Below the pieces are notes generated by a model, which was not told the DNA's origin, made no database searches, and saw nothing but the letters and a program-made list of their open reading frames with translations. A DNA stretch of 64,000 bases, taken from Bacillus vallismortis. GTDB taxonomy: Bacteria > Bacillota > Bacilli > Bacillales > Bacillaceae. Location of the stretch: contig NZ_CP026362.1 in the NCBI RefSeq assembly GCF_004116955.1, positions 3,234,501 to 3,298,500 on the forward strand. Direction: 5' to 3'. The position numbers and the translations under genes are program-made. This document shows positions 46,493 through 55,857 of this stretch, in pieces (position 1 is the stretch's first letter; each line of letters starts with the position of its first letter).

Positions 46493-47377
46493 TTATTCTC
46501 CGCTCAAAAAGGACAAGACGCGTTGATTGACGTATTCCGGCTGCTCCAGAGATAACAGATGTCCGGCGTTCTTCACGATTTCAGCCTGAATTCCCGGTAC
46601 CAATATGGAAGCACGCTCTAAAGCCATTTGCTGATGATACATGACTTCGTGCTCGCCAAACATCAGCAGCATCGGGACCGAAACCGATTTCAATTCCCGG
46701 TCTGTGAACACGTACGGAAAGCCGTTTTCTGTCGGTTTCAGGCTTCTTTGTTCATCCCGCCATTCCACACCCGCCACAATTTGTTTTCGCAGCACAGGAT
46801 GCAGATCATAACGGCTAGCCGTGATCCACTCGATATAAGCCTCAGCTCCTCTTGCTCCTGTAAGTCCCGCAGTAAATTTATAGACATCTGGATCATAAGA
46901 TATAAAGGCTTCAGCAGGGCTCATCACAATTGCCCGCTTTACTCTTTCGGGTGCTTGAAGCAAGAAATTTACGATATAGGATCCACCCAGCGAGAGGCCG
47001 GCCAGGTGGGCGCTCTCAAGTTCAAGCGAATCTAAGACGTCTTTCAGCCATTCTGCGGAATCTGCTCTCGTATCCAGAGCAGCTGACGGTATACTTTTAT
47101 TTTTGTCTCCTATTATATCGACCGCATATGTACGAAATTGACTGCTCCACGCCGCGATATTCGGATACCACATAACAGAGCTGAAGAGTCCCCTGTGAAG
47201 CAATACGAGTGAAGGTGCGTCCTTTGGCCCTTTTGCCATGATATGTGTTTTGCCAAAACGAGTAGAAACATAGAATGATTCCGGCTCAATCGGCCACAAA
47301 GAAAGGCTGTGATCATATGCCTGGCAAAAGCGAAGACCGCTTTCAGCCGAGGCAAGCTGCATCGAATCTTGTGTCAT
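46493..47377 (-). CDS. ybfK: Alpha/beta hydrolase, carboxylesterase
   Basis: Alpha/beta-hydrolase of 294 residues. The nucleophile elbow is AGLSLGGSYIV (Ser near 131), the oxyanion-side segment LVLLHRGLFSS near 55, the acid Asp or Glu in MLLMFGEHEVMY near 235 and the His in VKNAGHLLSLEQP near 270. It has esterase activity in 168 as I recall; natural substrate unknown. AGGAGG site. Confidence 0.85.
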   Translation of the reverse strand: MTQDSMQLASAESGLRFCQAYDHSLSLWPIEPESFYVSTRFGKTHIMAKGPKDAPSLVLLHRGLFSSVMWYPNIAAWSSQFRTYAVDIIGDKNKSIPSAALDTRADSAEWLKDVLDSLELESAHLAGLSLGGSYIVNFLLQAPERVKRAIVMSPAEAFISYDPDVYKFTAGLTGARGAEAYIEWITASRYDLHPVLRKQIVAGVEWRDEQRSLKPTENGFPYVFTDRELKSVSVPMLLMFGEHEVMYHQQMALERASILVPGIQAEIVKNAGHLLSLEQPEYVNQRVLSFLSGE

Positions 47378-47550
47378 CTTCTTCTTTTTCCTCCGGGTTT
47401 GATTGATATAAAATTAAGGATAATGCTCCTTTCATCTCATAAGAAAAAATACCTATTTATCATTATCTCACATTCTAAATTTCCAGTATATAGTTTGACT
47501 TCCCGGATAAATAAAAAAAGGCCGTTTCCCCTTGAAACCAAGGAAACCGC

Positions 47551-47952
47551 CTATTCTTTGAAGGCTAATGAAATGGCCTTATCTTTCTGATCCTCTGTTA
47601 ATGAGATGTGATGGGTTACTGACTTTTCATCCTTCGTCAATGCGACTGAGTAGTCACCTTTTTTGCCGGTATCCCATTTGACGTCTCCATTTTTATCTGT
47701 TTTGCCGAGTATCTCGCCAATCTCTATACTCGGCTCTTGATCTGAGGCCGGTGCTGCGACAATCGTCACTTGCACCCCTTCAACCGGCAGCCCCTCGGCA
47801 TCCTCCACATGAAGAGTGACAGGAATCGTTGTTTCTTTCTGAGCAGATTGGGTCGGTGAACCGCACCCGCATAAAAACAAAATAAACATGAAAATGGCTA
47901 ATTTGCTGTACTTATTGATTTGCCCAATATTGAATATTGTTGAATACATCAT
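47551..47952 (-). CDS. ybfJ: Lipoprotein YbfJ with Ig-like/YtkA-type domain
   Basis: Lipoprotein of up to 133 residues. FILFLCGCGSPTQS gives the lipobox, with the second Cys or the first as candidate for lipid attachment. The remainder (VTLHVEDAEGLPVEGVQVTI) looks like a small beta-sandwich of the YtkA type. Its 5' end overlaps the end of mpr by 41 bases in another frame, so it is translationally coupled to the protease gene. The real start may be a few codons inside. Function unknown. Confidence 0.75.
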   Translation of the reverse strand: MMYSTIFNIGQINKYSKLAIFMFILFLCGCGSPTQSAQKETTIPVTLHVEDAEGLPVEGVQVTIVAAPASDQEPSIEIGEILGKTDKNGDVKWDTGKKGDYSVALTKDEKSVTHHISLTEDQKDKAISLAFKE

Positions 47953-48850
47953 TCGTCACCCTTGTTCCCAAGTTGTATGACGATCCTCCGTTCGTGTGAA
48001 TTGCAATAGCTGTCTGGCCTGTGTCACTGTAGTTTCGATAAACAGGTGAGCCGCTTTGGCAGCCATACGTATCGGTTGTATAGGTTAGCTTATATGTTTC
48101 AGCGGATCGAATCGGCTTTGTACCAGACCACATTGTGCCAAATGTTTTGTCACATGGGAATCCTGTCACTGACGAGGAAAGGCCCACAGGACTGCTGCTG
48201 TTTGTTGTCCGGTAGCCGTACCAGCCAACCGTGTTTCCGGGAGAACCGTTTAATTTTATAGCTCCGTAATCATAATTGGTGTTATTGCTTTCCGTCCATC
48301 CTTTAACAGAGTAAAACATCGTGCCTGAATAAGTTCCATATGGATATGACGAACCATTGCGGCCCGGCGCGGCTGTTATCGTTGAAGCCCAGCCATGATC
48401 CTGGCTGTACACACAATGTCCAGCCGTTACGACTGTATTGGCATTGACTAAAAACCCGGTGCAGCCATATGTGCTTGAGGTGTTGGGATACTTGATTGAA
48501 AGTTGGACAGTTGCTCTGTAAGGAAAAGATGTAGTGCTGGAGATTCTGGTGCGTTCATCGGTTCCGATGATACTCGAAGGCTGTAAGGCTTGAATGTTTT
48601 TTTCCAGTTCCTTTTGGCCGTATAGCGATTTACTTGTTTTCCCGGTTCCCTCATAAGGAGCGGAAACCTGTTCTTCTTTTGACGTTTGGTTTTTCGTAGC
48701 ATCAGCTTCTTTACCGGTATTCGATACAGACATTTGCGGGTTCTCCGCCGCTTTTGCCGGGGCGCCGAAAGATACCGACGCTGCTAATGCCAAACATAAA
48801 ACCGTTACGTAAGCGAACCACCGTTTTCTGAATGTTGGAACTAATTTCAT
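47912..48850 (-). CDS. mpr: Extracellular metalloprotease-named glutamyl endopeptidase Mpr
   Basis: Secreted serine protease of the S1B (V8/glutamyl endopeptidase-like) family, 312 residues from the ATG at 48850 (GGGAGGGAGA site); 168 Mpr has one residue more. Signal peptide to about AKA residue 35, propeptide to about 90, then mature enzyme. Triad: His in VVTAGHCVYSQ, Asp in TNYDYGAIKLN, Ser in GCQSGSPVYRN. The name metalloprotease is historical. Bpr-activated in 168. Confidence 0.94.
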   Translation of the reverse strand: MKLVPTFRKRWFAYVTVLCLALAASVSFGAPAKAAENPQMSVSNTGKEADATKNQTSKEEQVSAPYEGTGKTSKSLYGQKELEKNIQALQPSSIIGTDERTRISSTTSFPYRATVQLSIKYPNTSSTYGCTGFLVNANTVVTAGHCVYSQDHGWASTITAAPGRNGSSYPYGTYSGTMFYSVKGWTESNNTNYDYGAIKLNGSPGNTVGWYGYRTTNSSSPVGLSSSVTGFPCDKTFGTMWSGTKPIRSAETYKLTYTTDTYGCQSGSPVYRNYSDTGQTAIAIHTNGGSSYNLGTRVTNDVFNNIQYWANQ

Positions 48851-48990
48851 TTTGTCATCTCCCTCCCTTTGTGTCAACCACCCTTAACAGTGGAAGACTT
48901 TTACATTATAATCACGTTTCTGATTCTTATGATAAAACTTTTATCAGGAATGAAAAAAGGCCTTGTACCCTGACAAGGCCTGCTTTCGCT

Positions 48991-50145
48991 CTATGTTATA
49001 GATAGCTGATCCAACGCTTTCTTTGCGTTATTTCTCGCTGTTTCAACTGTATCAGCCGCAGAAAGCGCAACCGCCATACGGCGTCCGGCTTTCGTTATCG
49101 GCTTACCAAAGACGCGAACTTGAGTTTTCGGTACTGCCAGTGCGTTTTCCAGCCCTTCAACTGTGTAATCCGCTGATTCTTCCGGTGCTTTGAGGGGCCG
49201 GCTGGCGCCAGGAGAAAGCTGTGTGATTTCTGTAATCGGAAAACCGAGAATCGCCCGGACATGCAGCGCGAACTCTGACAAATTTTGCGTCACCAGCGTG
49301 ACCAGGCCCGTATCATGCGGACGAGGAGAAACCTCACTGAAATACACCTTATCTTTCGCAAGGAAAAGCTCAACACCAAACAGGCCGTATCCGCCAAGCT
49401 CATCCGTAATGGCTTTCGCAATATGCTTCGCTTCTTCCATTTGCTGCTCTGTCATATGATGCGGCTGCCATGATTCGATATAGTCTCCGTCCTTTTGCAC
49501 ATGGCCGATCGGCTCGCAAAATGCCGTGCCGTTTACCGCTCGTACGGTTAAGAGCGTAATTTCTGATTCGAACGGGATAAACTCCTCAACGATCACGCGC
49601 CCATTTTTCACACGTCCGCCTTCTATGGCTGTCTCCCAGCAGCTCTTTACATCTGCTTCAGAGCGGCATACGCTCTGGCCTTTTCCAGAAGAACTCATCA
49701 ATGGTTTAACGACACAAGGAAAGCCAATCTGAGCTGCCGCTTGTACAAATTCGTCATATGTATTCGCAAACTCATAGCCAGCCGTCGGAAGTTCGAGCGT
49801 TTCCGCCGCAAGCCGCCTGATCCCTTCCCGATCCATCGTTAGCTTTGCAGCACGCGCATTCGGGATGACGTGAAACCCTTCCTCCTCTAGCTTCAGCAAT
49901 TCATCGGTCGCGATCGCCTCAACCTCAGGCACAATCAAATCCGGCTTTTCTTTCTCAATAATGGTTCTGATCTGCTCGCGATCCAGCATATCAACGACAT
50001 AACTATTGTGTGCGACCTGCATCGCCGGAGCGTGCTCATAACTGTCAACTGCCACTGTCTGCACCCCTAGACGCTGAGCTTCAATCACTACCTCTTTTCC
50101 TAACTCACCTGAACCTAACAACAAAACCTTCTTTGATTGATACAT
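48991..50145 (-). CDS. purT: Formate-dependent GAR transformylase PurT
   Basis: ATP-grasp enzyme of 384 residues that adds formate to glycinamide ribonucleotide in purine synthesis without tetrahydrofolate. The N-terminal preATP-grasp part has [19 protein letters not shown]; the ATP-grasp core has [17 protein letters not shown] near 150 and [20 protein letters not shown] near 260 with metal-binding Glu. AGGAGGGG site. A TATAAT lies at 50173-50178 on the minus strand, but no clear PurR box was seen. Confidence 0.94.
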   Translation of the reverse strand: MYQSKKVLLLGSGELGKEVVIEAQRLGVQTVAVDSYEHAPAMQVAHNSYVVDMLDREQIRTIIEKEKPDLIVPEVEAIATDELLKLEEEGFHVIPNARAAKLTMDREGIRRLAAETLELPTAGYEFANTYDEFVQAAAQIGFPCVVKPLMSSSGKGQSVCRSEADVKSCWETAIEGGRVKNGRVIVEEFIPFESEITLLTVRAVNGTAFCEPIGHVQKDGDYIESWQPHHMTEQQMEEAKHIAKAITDELGGYGLFGVELFLAKDKVYFSEVSPRPHDTGLVTLVTQNLSEFALHVRAILGFPITEITQLSPGASRPLKAPEESADYTVEGLENALAVPKTQVRVFGKPITKAGRRMAVALSAADTVETARNNAKKALDQLSIT

Positions 50146-50507
50146 CTTTGCCCCTCCTATCTATTTCCAACCATTATAACTGAAATATTTGAAAAATAAA
50201 TTTTTATTCAAAAAGACGAAATTAGAAATCATCATGAGCTTGCAACAGAGATTTTTTCATAAGAATGCAGGTGAGCTCCACATATACCGTAGAGAATCAC
50301 CTAAAATTTATTTGCACAAGATCAGTGTAGAAACCGGCATATGGGCATGACAGCTAATTCAGCAGCTTTCCCTGTCTGCGAGTAAAATGAATAAATAGAA
50401 TCAGTAAAAAAGTACTGTTTTTCCTTGATTATTCAGTTTACGCTCCTTTCCTCAATTCACCATGGTACCATATTTACAGGAAAATTCAGGCGAAAGGACA
50501 CAGTACA
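50146..50507. promoter_or_regulatory. Divergent region purT / LXG toxin
   Basis: 362 bases without a gene. It holds the probable purT -10 (TATAAT) and the leader of the toxin gene; ATGGTACCAT at 50461-50470 is a perfect 10-base palindrome 38 bases upstream of the toxin start. In 168 ybfE to ybfI occupy this side of purT; none is left. Confidence 0.4.
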
Positions 50508-52382
50508 TTGAAAACACTTGAAGCAAATACAATTTTAGAAGCTGCTGAAACGCGCCTTAAAGCCTATCAAACATTAAGAGAGCATATGGCTGTTCTAAAG
50601 AAACAGTTCAAAGAGATGGCAAATTTGGATGATGCTATGACAGGCAAGGGTGCTAACGCAATTAAAGCATTCTATAAGGAACAAGCGGCAGGAGCGGAAC
50701 TGTGGCTGGACCTCATTGACATGAGAATTGCTTTTTTCAAAAACGTGCCAGCTGCAATTGAGGAAGCAACATTCGATGACGATGCATACGTTGAGGAATC
50801 TTATCTCGATAATGAATTGCATAACGGACTTGTCAAAGCTGATGGCATTATAGAGGCACAGCATAAAGAAATGAAATCAATCCTGAATTCAATTGATGAC
50901 ATTTTGCCGTTATCCCTCTTCGATCAATCTACTGTCACCGATAAACTGGATAAAGCAGATAAAAAACGAAAAAAAACGGTTACACACCTGCATGACCTAG
51001 ATGAGAAACTAAACAGTGATTACGAGGCCTCAGAAGCTGTGGAACATGAGGTTCGGGCATTTTTCGAAGCATTGACAGGCGCCACCAGCAAAGGCGGAAG
51101 CACAAATCCAATGAACTTTAACGCAAAAGCCTTTCACGAAACAGACGCTTATCAAAACAAAGAAGATATTCACAAACAATCCCAGCAGTTCATCAAAGCA
51201 AAAAAACAGGAAGAAATCGAGTATCTTATGAAAAAACTCGACAAAACTACTGATCCTGAGGAATACTTGAAAATTGCAGACAAGATTGGCACTGACAACC
51301 TGAACGCTGAGCAATTACAATATTATTCAAGCATTGTTCAAATGAAGGCACAGCAAGAAACAGGAAAAATGCTTGTCGAAGGCGGAAAGGGTGTAATTGT
51401 CGGGCTCTGGGATGCCGGAAAAGATATCGTCACCGGGGCATGCGACCTCGCAGTCGGCGCTTACGATCTTGCTGTATGGTCTTATAGAGCGCAGGGTAAG
51501 ATGGGCATCGAGGAACAAGTCAAAGCCGGACAGGAACTCCAAAATGTGATCTATAGCGCGCCCGAGACTTTTGAATATATGGTCGATTCATTCAAAACAT
51601 CTTGGAACGACAATATGGTTCATGGTGATGTATATAGCCGCTCCCATTACATCACCTACGCACTTGCTTCCCTTTTTGGAGCAAAAGGACTCGGAAAAGT
51701 GTCATCAGCAACAAAAGCCGGAAAATTCGTGACAAAGGAAACAAAAGCTTTTGTGAACGATCATAAATCTTTAGCAAAGAACATTACTGATAAAGCGAAA
51801 CCTTATTTCACATTGCCAAATAACAATCATCTAGAACCTGCAATACAGGGCGCTGGGGGTTTTGAGAATCCTGTTTCGAAGCTGAAGAAGGAACTGGATA
51901 AGAAGCAAGAGAGTGTTATGCGATTTGATAGCGACCAAAATTTAAAAAGTGAACCGAGCAAGAAATTAATAGCGCAACTGAGCAACGTAGAAAATTTTAG
52001 ACCTAAAGCGTTAGAACACATCTTTGAAGGCGAGGTAAACTATAGAGAAGCAGCCGTTGGATATCATTATGAGGGATTAGATGATACTGCAGGAAAAGTC
52101 ATTTCAGGAACAAAAACTGACAAAAATGAACACGGTGTTTACAAAGGGAAAGTTGAAGTAAATGGCAAAAAGAAATTTAGCAACAATGGGTTTTCAACAT
52201 TTTTCCCTGAAGAATGGACTCCTCAACAAGTCGTTGACTCCATAAATGAAGCATATGAAAATAAAGAATTTATTCCTGGAACAAAAAACACATATGAAGG
52301 ACGGACAAAAGACAATTTAAGAATTAGAATGTTTATCGATAGCAACGGGAAAATCATTTCAAGTTTTCCGATTTATCCGTAA
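50508..52382 (+). CDS. LXG-domain polymorphic toxin with C-terminal EndoU nuclease
   Basis: Type VII-secreted antibacterial toxin of 624 residues from a TTG with AAAGGA. Residues 1-200 are the LXG domain (EANTILEAAETRLKAYQTL, MTGKGANAIKAFYKEQA), a long helical hairpin recognised by the Yuk/Ess system. Residues 200-480 are a variable linker with a GLWDAGKDIVTGACDLAVGA pretoxin segment. Residues about 495-624 match bacterial EndoU: KALEHIFEGE with His504, AVGYHYEG with His near 520, then VEVNGKKK and STFFPEEWTPQQVVDSINEAY. EndoU toxins cut RNA, often tRNA. The tip is visibly more AT-rich than the LXG part. No LXG-partner genes are adjacent. Confidence 0.9.
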   Translation: MKTLEANTILEAAETRLKAYQTLREHMAVLKKQFKEMANLDDAMTGKGANAIKAFYKEQAAGAELWLDLIDMRIAFFKNVPAAIEEATFDDDAYVEESYLDNELHNGLVKADGIIEAQHKEMKSILNSIDDILPLSLFDQSTVTDKLDKADKKRKKTVTHLHDLDEKLNSDYEASEAVEHEVRAFFEALTGATSKGGSTNPMNFNAKAFHETDAYQNKEDIHKQSQQFIKAKKQEEIEYLMKKLDKTTDPEEYLKIADKIGTDNLNAEQLQYYSSIVQMKAQQETGKMLVEGGKGVIVGLWDAGKDIVTGACDLAVGAYDLAVWSYRAQGKMGIEEQVKAGQELQNVIYSAPETFEYMVDSFKTSWNDNMVHGDVYSRSHYITYALASLFGAKGLGKVSSATKAGKFVTKETKAFVNDHKSLAKNITDKAKPYFTLPNNNHLEPAIQGAGGFENPVSKLKKELDKKQESVMRFDSDQNLKSEPSKKLIAQLSNVENFRPKALEHIFEGEVNYREAAVGYHYEGLDDTAGKVISGTKTDKNEHGVYKGKVEVNGKKKFSNNGFSTFFPEEWTPQQVVDSINEAYENKEFIPGTKNTYEGRTKDNLRIRMFIDSNGKIISSFPIYP

Positions 52383-52397
52383 GTGTAGGAGGACCAT

Positions 52398-52787
52398 ATG
52401 AAATACAATTATAAATTTGACCAAGTTAGATTTAAGAACGGAAGTAAAAGCCTTGTTATCATATTACCTGAGCGTATTCAATTAGTGGCAGAATTTCTAA
52501 TGTCAGATGTTCAAGGAGATCCTACCTTTGAATATGAAGTAATAGATAAAGTACTAAACGGGACAAGTGAGTACGAGGAACTAAATGGGAATGTTTGTGG
52601 ATTAGAAATTAAAAAAGATAAAACTTTTATTTACGATAATCTTGCAGAATACGCAGCTGAAGATGAAGATGATCCCGAAGCATATATAAAAAGCAGAACC
52701 TGTGAAATAGAAACAAGAGAACTTAGACAATTAATTGAAATATGGGTAAATGCCCTAAAAGAGTTTAGAGAAAAAAATCCTCAGTAA
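52398..52787 (+). CDS. Putative EndoU-toxin immunity protein
   Basis: Acidic protein of 129 residues, 15 bases after the toxin stop with a TAGGAGGA site. It starts MKYNYKFDQVRFKNGSKSLV and ends in helix RELRQLIEIWVNALKEFRE. It is cytoplasmic (no membrane segment), as expected for an inhibitor of an RNase. The function is inferred from position and size; I do not recall its family by name. Confidence 0.72.
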   Translation: MKYNYKFDQVRFKNGSKSLVIILPERIQLVAEFLMSDVQGDPTFEYEVIDKVLNGTSEYEELNGNVCGLEIKKDKTFIYDNLAEYAAEDEDDPEAYIKSRTCEIETRELRQLIEIWVNALKEFREKNPQ

Positions 52788-52800
52788 TTATTTTTAAGAC

Positions 52801-52828
52801 GAATCATTATTTTCCTAAATAATGATTC
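52801..52828 (+). terminator. Hairpin after immunity gene
   Basis: Perfect 12-base arms GAATCATTATTT / AAATAATGATTC, 4-base loop; no T run, so it may only stabilise the mRNA end. Confidence 0.5.
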
Positions 52829-52884
52829 AAACAGTATTATTAGAGAAATATAGGCAGCCGATGATGAAACATTTGTCATTTAGT

Positions 52885-52917
52885 AGCAGGTGATGAAATC
52901 ACCTGCTTTCCCTTTTT
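52885..52917 (+). terminator. Terminator of the toxin-immunity operon
   Basis: Perfect 10-base arms AGCAGGTGAT / ATCACCTGCT, 3-base loop, followed by TTCCCTTTTT. Confidence 0.78.
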
Positions 52918-52921
52918 ATCA

Positions 52922-53032
52922 CAGGAACATCATATAAAAAATCCCCAAAAATCATACTACACGCAACCCAAGACCACCACACCGACAGGAGGCATCCCAC
53001 GCAAAACAAGTCTCGATATAACGAACAATTAA
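52922..53032 (+). pseudogene. Orphan coding tail in the LXG island
   Basis: Open frame of 37 codons without a start, reading YYTQPKTTTPTGGIPRKTSL and ending in DITNN before TAA. The Thr/Pro-rich linker look suggests the last residues of a lost exported protein. It directly follows a terminator, so nothing expresses it. Low certainty. Confidence 0.3.
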
Positions 53033-53097
53033 GTAGTAGCTCAACTTTCTGGTGTATTATTGGCCATTTTTGCTTATTATACTGGCTACTTTAATAC

Positions 53098-53142
53098 AAA
53101 ACTGCATGAACATAAGTTAAAATATGCTCATGCAGTTTTTTA
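53098..53142 (+). terminator. Terminator upstream of the tandem-unit membrane genes
   Basis: 12-base arms AAAACTGCATGA / TCATGCAGTTTT plus inner CATA / TATG, then TTTTTTAG. No intact gene lies between the previous terminator and this one, so it marks a vanished gene. A short tail encoding LSGVLLAIFAYYTGYFNTK and the start of this hairpin precede it. Confidence 0.72.
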
Positions 53143-53175
53143 GTTTATTTATGATCTTTTGGAGGTTTATCAAAA

Positions 53176-54087
53176 ATGAAGAATGATCAAATCGTTTTTG
53201 AAAAAACAAGGACCATCGCTCATGATATCGATCAGATGCAAAATCAACAGGAGAAAATAGATTATCTTTTTCGCCAAGATTCTCTTACACTCAACCAGTT
53301 GAAGCAATATTATTCTGAACCTTTCCTTCCGCTTCATTTTCTAGTGAAAGTAGCAGTTTTATGCATGTTTATATCTATGGCTTTAGCTTCTTTCTTTTTT
53401 ATTCAAGCAAAAGAAGTCTTCATCAATCCTATATTATCAAATATTTCACCTGCAGTTTTTTCTATTTTTACAGTCATATGTATGTTTATGACTTATACCA
53501 ACGTCATAAAAAGAGGATATAAAAACAAAGGAGAAGCATCCCTTATTCAACAATCTGAATTCTATGAGAAAAACAAGTTAATTAATACAATACTTTATAA
53601 AAAATATAAAGTGGATCAACAAAACATACAAGCAAATGAACCAACTGCCTCTGATAAAGAAGATTCAATGAATTTTCATGCTGTATTGAACCATGTACTT
53701 ACAATTAGTAAAAATGATAAAGAGCTTTTGGCCTACTTAGATACAAAAGATATTGCTGTGCTAAACCAATTAAAAGCATATTTTTCTGCTCGTCCATTTT
53801 CCCTTTCACATTATATGAGTTTAATGTTTTGCGGAAGTATAATTGTCATTTATGCAACTACTCTATTTTCAGGACAAATTAATTACATTGACATACCAGA
53901 TATGTTTATCTATCTTTTATTCATCATTTTTTTGAAAATCCTTATTGATTTGATAAAGCTTTTAAATATTTCTAGAAAAGGACAATTACATACTGTTCTG
54001 CACTTTGTGCAGAGAGCCGAATATTTGCGAATGAAAGGAGTTATAGATTTTATTCTAACTGAAAGATATAACAAAAAAATTCTTTAG
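53176..54087 (+). CDS. Membrane protein with two tandem copies of an unnamed unit
   Basis: Unrecognised protein of 303 residues with a good GGAGG site. It is two copies of one unit of about 130 residues. Copy A (residues about 22-150) has LFRQDSLTLNQLKQYYSEP, two membrane helices, then KLINTILYKKYK. Copy B (about 165-303) has DKELLAYLDTKDIAVLNQLK, YFSARPF, two membrane helices, then MKGVIDFILTERYNKK. The next gene encodes a single copy. The shared order is an acidic helix, the LNQLK-x-(Y/F)(F/Y)S box, two helices, and an amphipathic ILxxxYxKK end. The region is AT-rich and absent from 168 at this place. Role unknown; extra immunity is one possibility. Confidence 0.75.
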   Translation: MKNDQIVFEKTRTIAHDIDQMQNQQEKIDYLFRQDSLTLNQLKQYYSEPFLPLHFLVKVAVLCMFISMALASFFFIQAKEVFINPILSNISPAVFSIFTVICMFMTYTNVIKRGYKNKGEASLIQQSEFYEKNKLINTILYKKYKVDQQNIQANEPTASDKEDSMNFHAVLNHVLTISKNDKELLAYLDTKDIAVLNQLKAYFSARPFSLSHYMSLMFCGSIIVIYATTLFSGQINYIDIPDMFIYLLFIIFLKILIDLIKLLNISRKGQLHTVLHFVQRAEYLRMKGVIDFILTERYNKKIL

Positions 54088-54149
54088 TTTTGTTTCAACT
54101 TGAATTAAGAAAAGAAATACGCAATTTTTATAATTAGGAGATGTATGTA

Positions 54150-54575
54150 TTGAATGTAGACCTACACACATATAAAGAAACCGAAATAGCAGCGAAGTTT
54201 ATTTTAGAACATGCAAAAGATGATAAAGAACTTTTGATTTTCCTAAACAAACATGACTCCATCATGCTTAATCAATTAAAAGTATTCTTTAGCGAACCGC
54301 AACTCACATTCAAACACACCGTCAAAATCGTTTGTTTCGTGACATTCGTAACTTTATATATTTATTTTTTCAGCACTCGTTTTAATGAATTAATACAATT
54401 ATCTGTACAAATGTTTTTTGCCTTGATCGGCCTTTTTTGGGTTTTTGTTGTTTTTCCATTCTCAAGAAAAGTTCAAATCTCTGACCGCTTCAAACAAAAA
54501 TCCGAAAACGCCCGTATTGTCGGCATGATTGACTTCGTATTAGAACAAAAATACAAAAAAAGCATCTCTGAATAA
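54150..54575 (+). CDS. Membrane protein with one copy of the same unit
   Basis: Unrecognised protein of 141 residues if started at the TTG at 54150, nine bases after AGGAG; the ATG at 54141 touches that site. It equals one unit of the upstream gene: DKELLIFLNKHDSIMLNQLK with VFFSEP, two membrane helices (VKIVCFVTFVTLYIYFF and MFFALIGLFWVFVVFPF), then RIVGMIDFVLEQKYKKS. It begins 62 bases after the first gene, same strand and composition, so both form one operon. Confidence 0.72.
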   Translation: MNVDLHTYKETEIAAKFILEHAKDDKELLIFLNKHDSIMLNQLKVFFSEPQLTFKHTVKIVCFVTFVTLYIYFFSTRFNELIQLSVQMFFALIGLFWVFVVFPFSRKVQISDRFKQKSENARIVGMIDFVLEQKYKKSISE

Positions 54576-54603
54576 TGCCATCATCAGAGATGCTCCTTCT
54601 CTC

Positions 54604-55857
54604 TTACACCTTCTCCGCCATAGCCGCACTGTCACTCGTTACCTCCGCGGGCTCCCTCAGCATCACATTCATCACACTTGCCAGCACAAGCATTCCAATC
54701 GACAAATAAAAAGCCATTGTATACTCACCCGTTACCGTATAGATGACGCCTGGGATATACGCGCCGAGTGCCGAGCCAATTTGATGGGCGAGCGACAGCC
54801 AGCCGATCATAAGGCCGATCGAGTAGTTTTGAAAATATCGGGTGGCGAGCATTTGAGTCGGCGCAACGGTAGCGAAGTCCACTAATCCAAACAGAATTGC
54901 AAAACCTAGAAGCAAGTAGGGTTCGTGGCTGTAAATCAGAATCACAATCGAAAGCGCGCGTACCGCATATAAAAAGCACAGGATTTTCCGGCTGCTCCAC
55001 CGGTCCGCTACCATTCCGGACAGTAAGATGCCAGCGATATTAAAGCCGGCAAGCAGACTGACAGCGGCACTTGTGACTGTCGTTGAAAAGCCGTGATCGT
55101 GAGAAAACGGAATCAAATGGGTATCCATCAGTCCCACGGTCGTAAACCCGCAGATCAAAAACGGCAAAATCAAAAACCAGAATTGCCTCATCCGAAACAT
55201 TCCAGTCACTGAAAGAGCAGTTGTGTTGGGCGCTGTTTCTTTTTTTGCAGCAGTCAATCCGCCTATCGGCTCTGCATTCTTTTCTGAAGGATTGTTCCGC
55301 AGCATCAGCAGTGCAGCCGGAAAAACAATCACGATTAACAGCAAGCCCAATACTACCACCGTCAGCTTCCAGCTAAACCAATGGATCAGCATGAGTGAGC
55401 CTGGAACGAGAAGCATTTGCCCCGCTCCAAAACCTGCTTCCATGATCCCAAAGGCTAGTCCCCGCTTTTTGCTGAACCAATTGACGACCAACACACTTGC
55501 TGCCACATTCGATGCCCCCCCAACTCCAAGCGAGACACCTAATCCATAAAGCAGAAACAGCTGCCAAGGCGAAGTGACAAAGCATGTTAAGAAAATGCTG
55601 ATCCCTGTCAGCAGCGCACTCCATGACAAAACAGCCCGGGCACCCCATTTGTCCACAAGCCGCCCAATCACAGGCTGAGATATGCCATAGACAATAAAAC
55701 TTATTGTAGAAATCAGCGAGATGGTGCCTCGATCCATTGAAAACTGCCGTTCCCACGGCTCCACAAACGCTCCAAACGACAGGCGCACCCCCTGAACGGC
55801 CAATAAGATCAAAAAGGTGACGGAAACGATGATCCACGCGTAGTGCAGTCTTTTCAT
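54604..55857 (-). CDS. ybfB: MFS transporter YbfB
   Basis: Major facilitator of 417 residues and 12 helices, start ATG at 55857 overlapping the ybfA stop as ATGA. It belongs to the monocarboxylate/oxalate-formate type group: [13 protein letters not shown] after helix 2, and [18 protein letters not shown] in helix 5. The substrate is unknown. It is co-transcribed with the MarR-GNAT gene ybfA, so it may expel or take up a compound that ybfA senses or acetylates. Confidence 0.85.
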   Translation of the reverse strand: MKRLHYAWIIVSVTFLILLAVQGVRLSFGAFVEPWERQFSMDRGTISLISTISFIVYGISQPVIGRLVDKWGARAVLSWSALLTGISIFLTCFVTSPWQLFLLYGLGVSLGVGGASNVAASVLVVNWFSKKRGLAFGIMEAGFGAGQMLLVPGSLMLIHWFSWKLTVVVLGLLLIVIVFPAALLMLRNNPSEKNAEPIGGLTAAKKETAPNTTALSVTGMFRMRQFWFLILPFLICGFTTVGLMDTHLIPFSHDHGFSTTVTSAAVSLLAGFNIAGILLSGMVADRWSSRKILCFLYAVRALSIVILIYSHEPYLLLGFAILFGLVDFATVAPTQMLATRYFQNYSIGLMIGWLSLAHQIGSALGAYIPGVIYTVTGEYTMAFYLSIGMLVLASVMNVMLREPAEVTSDSAAMAEKV

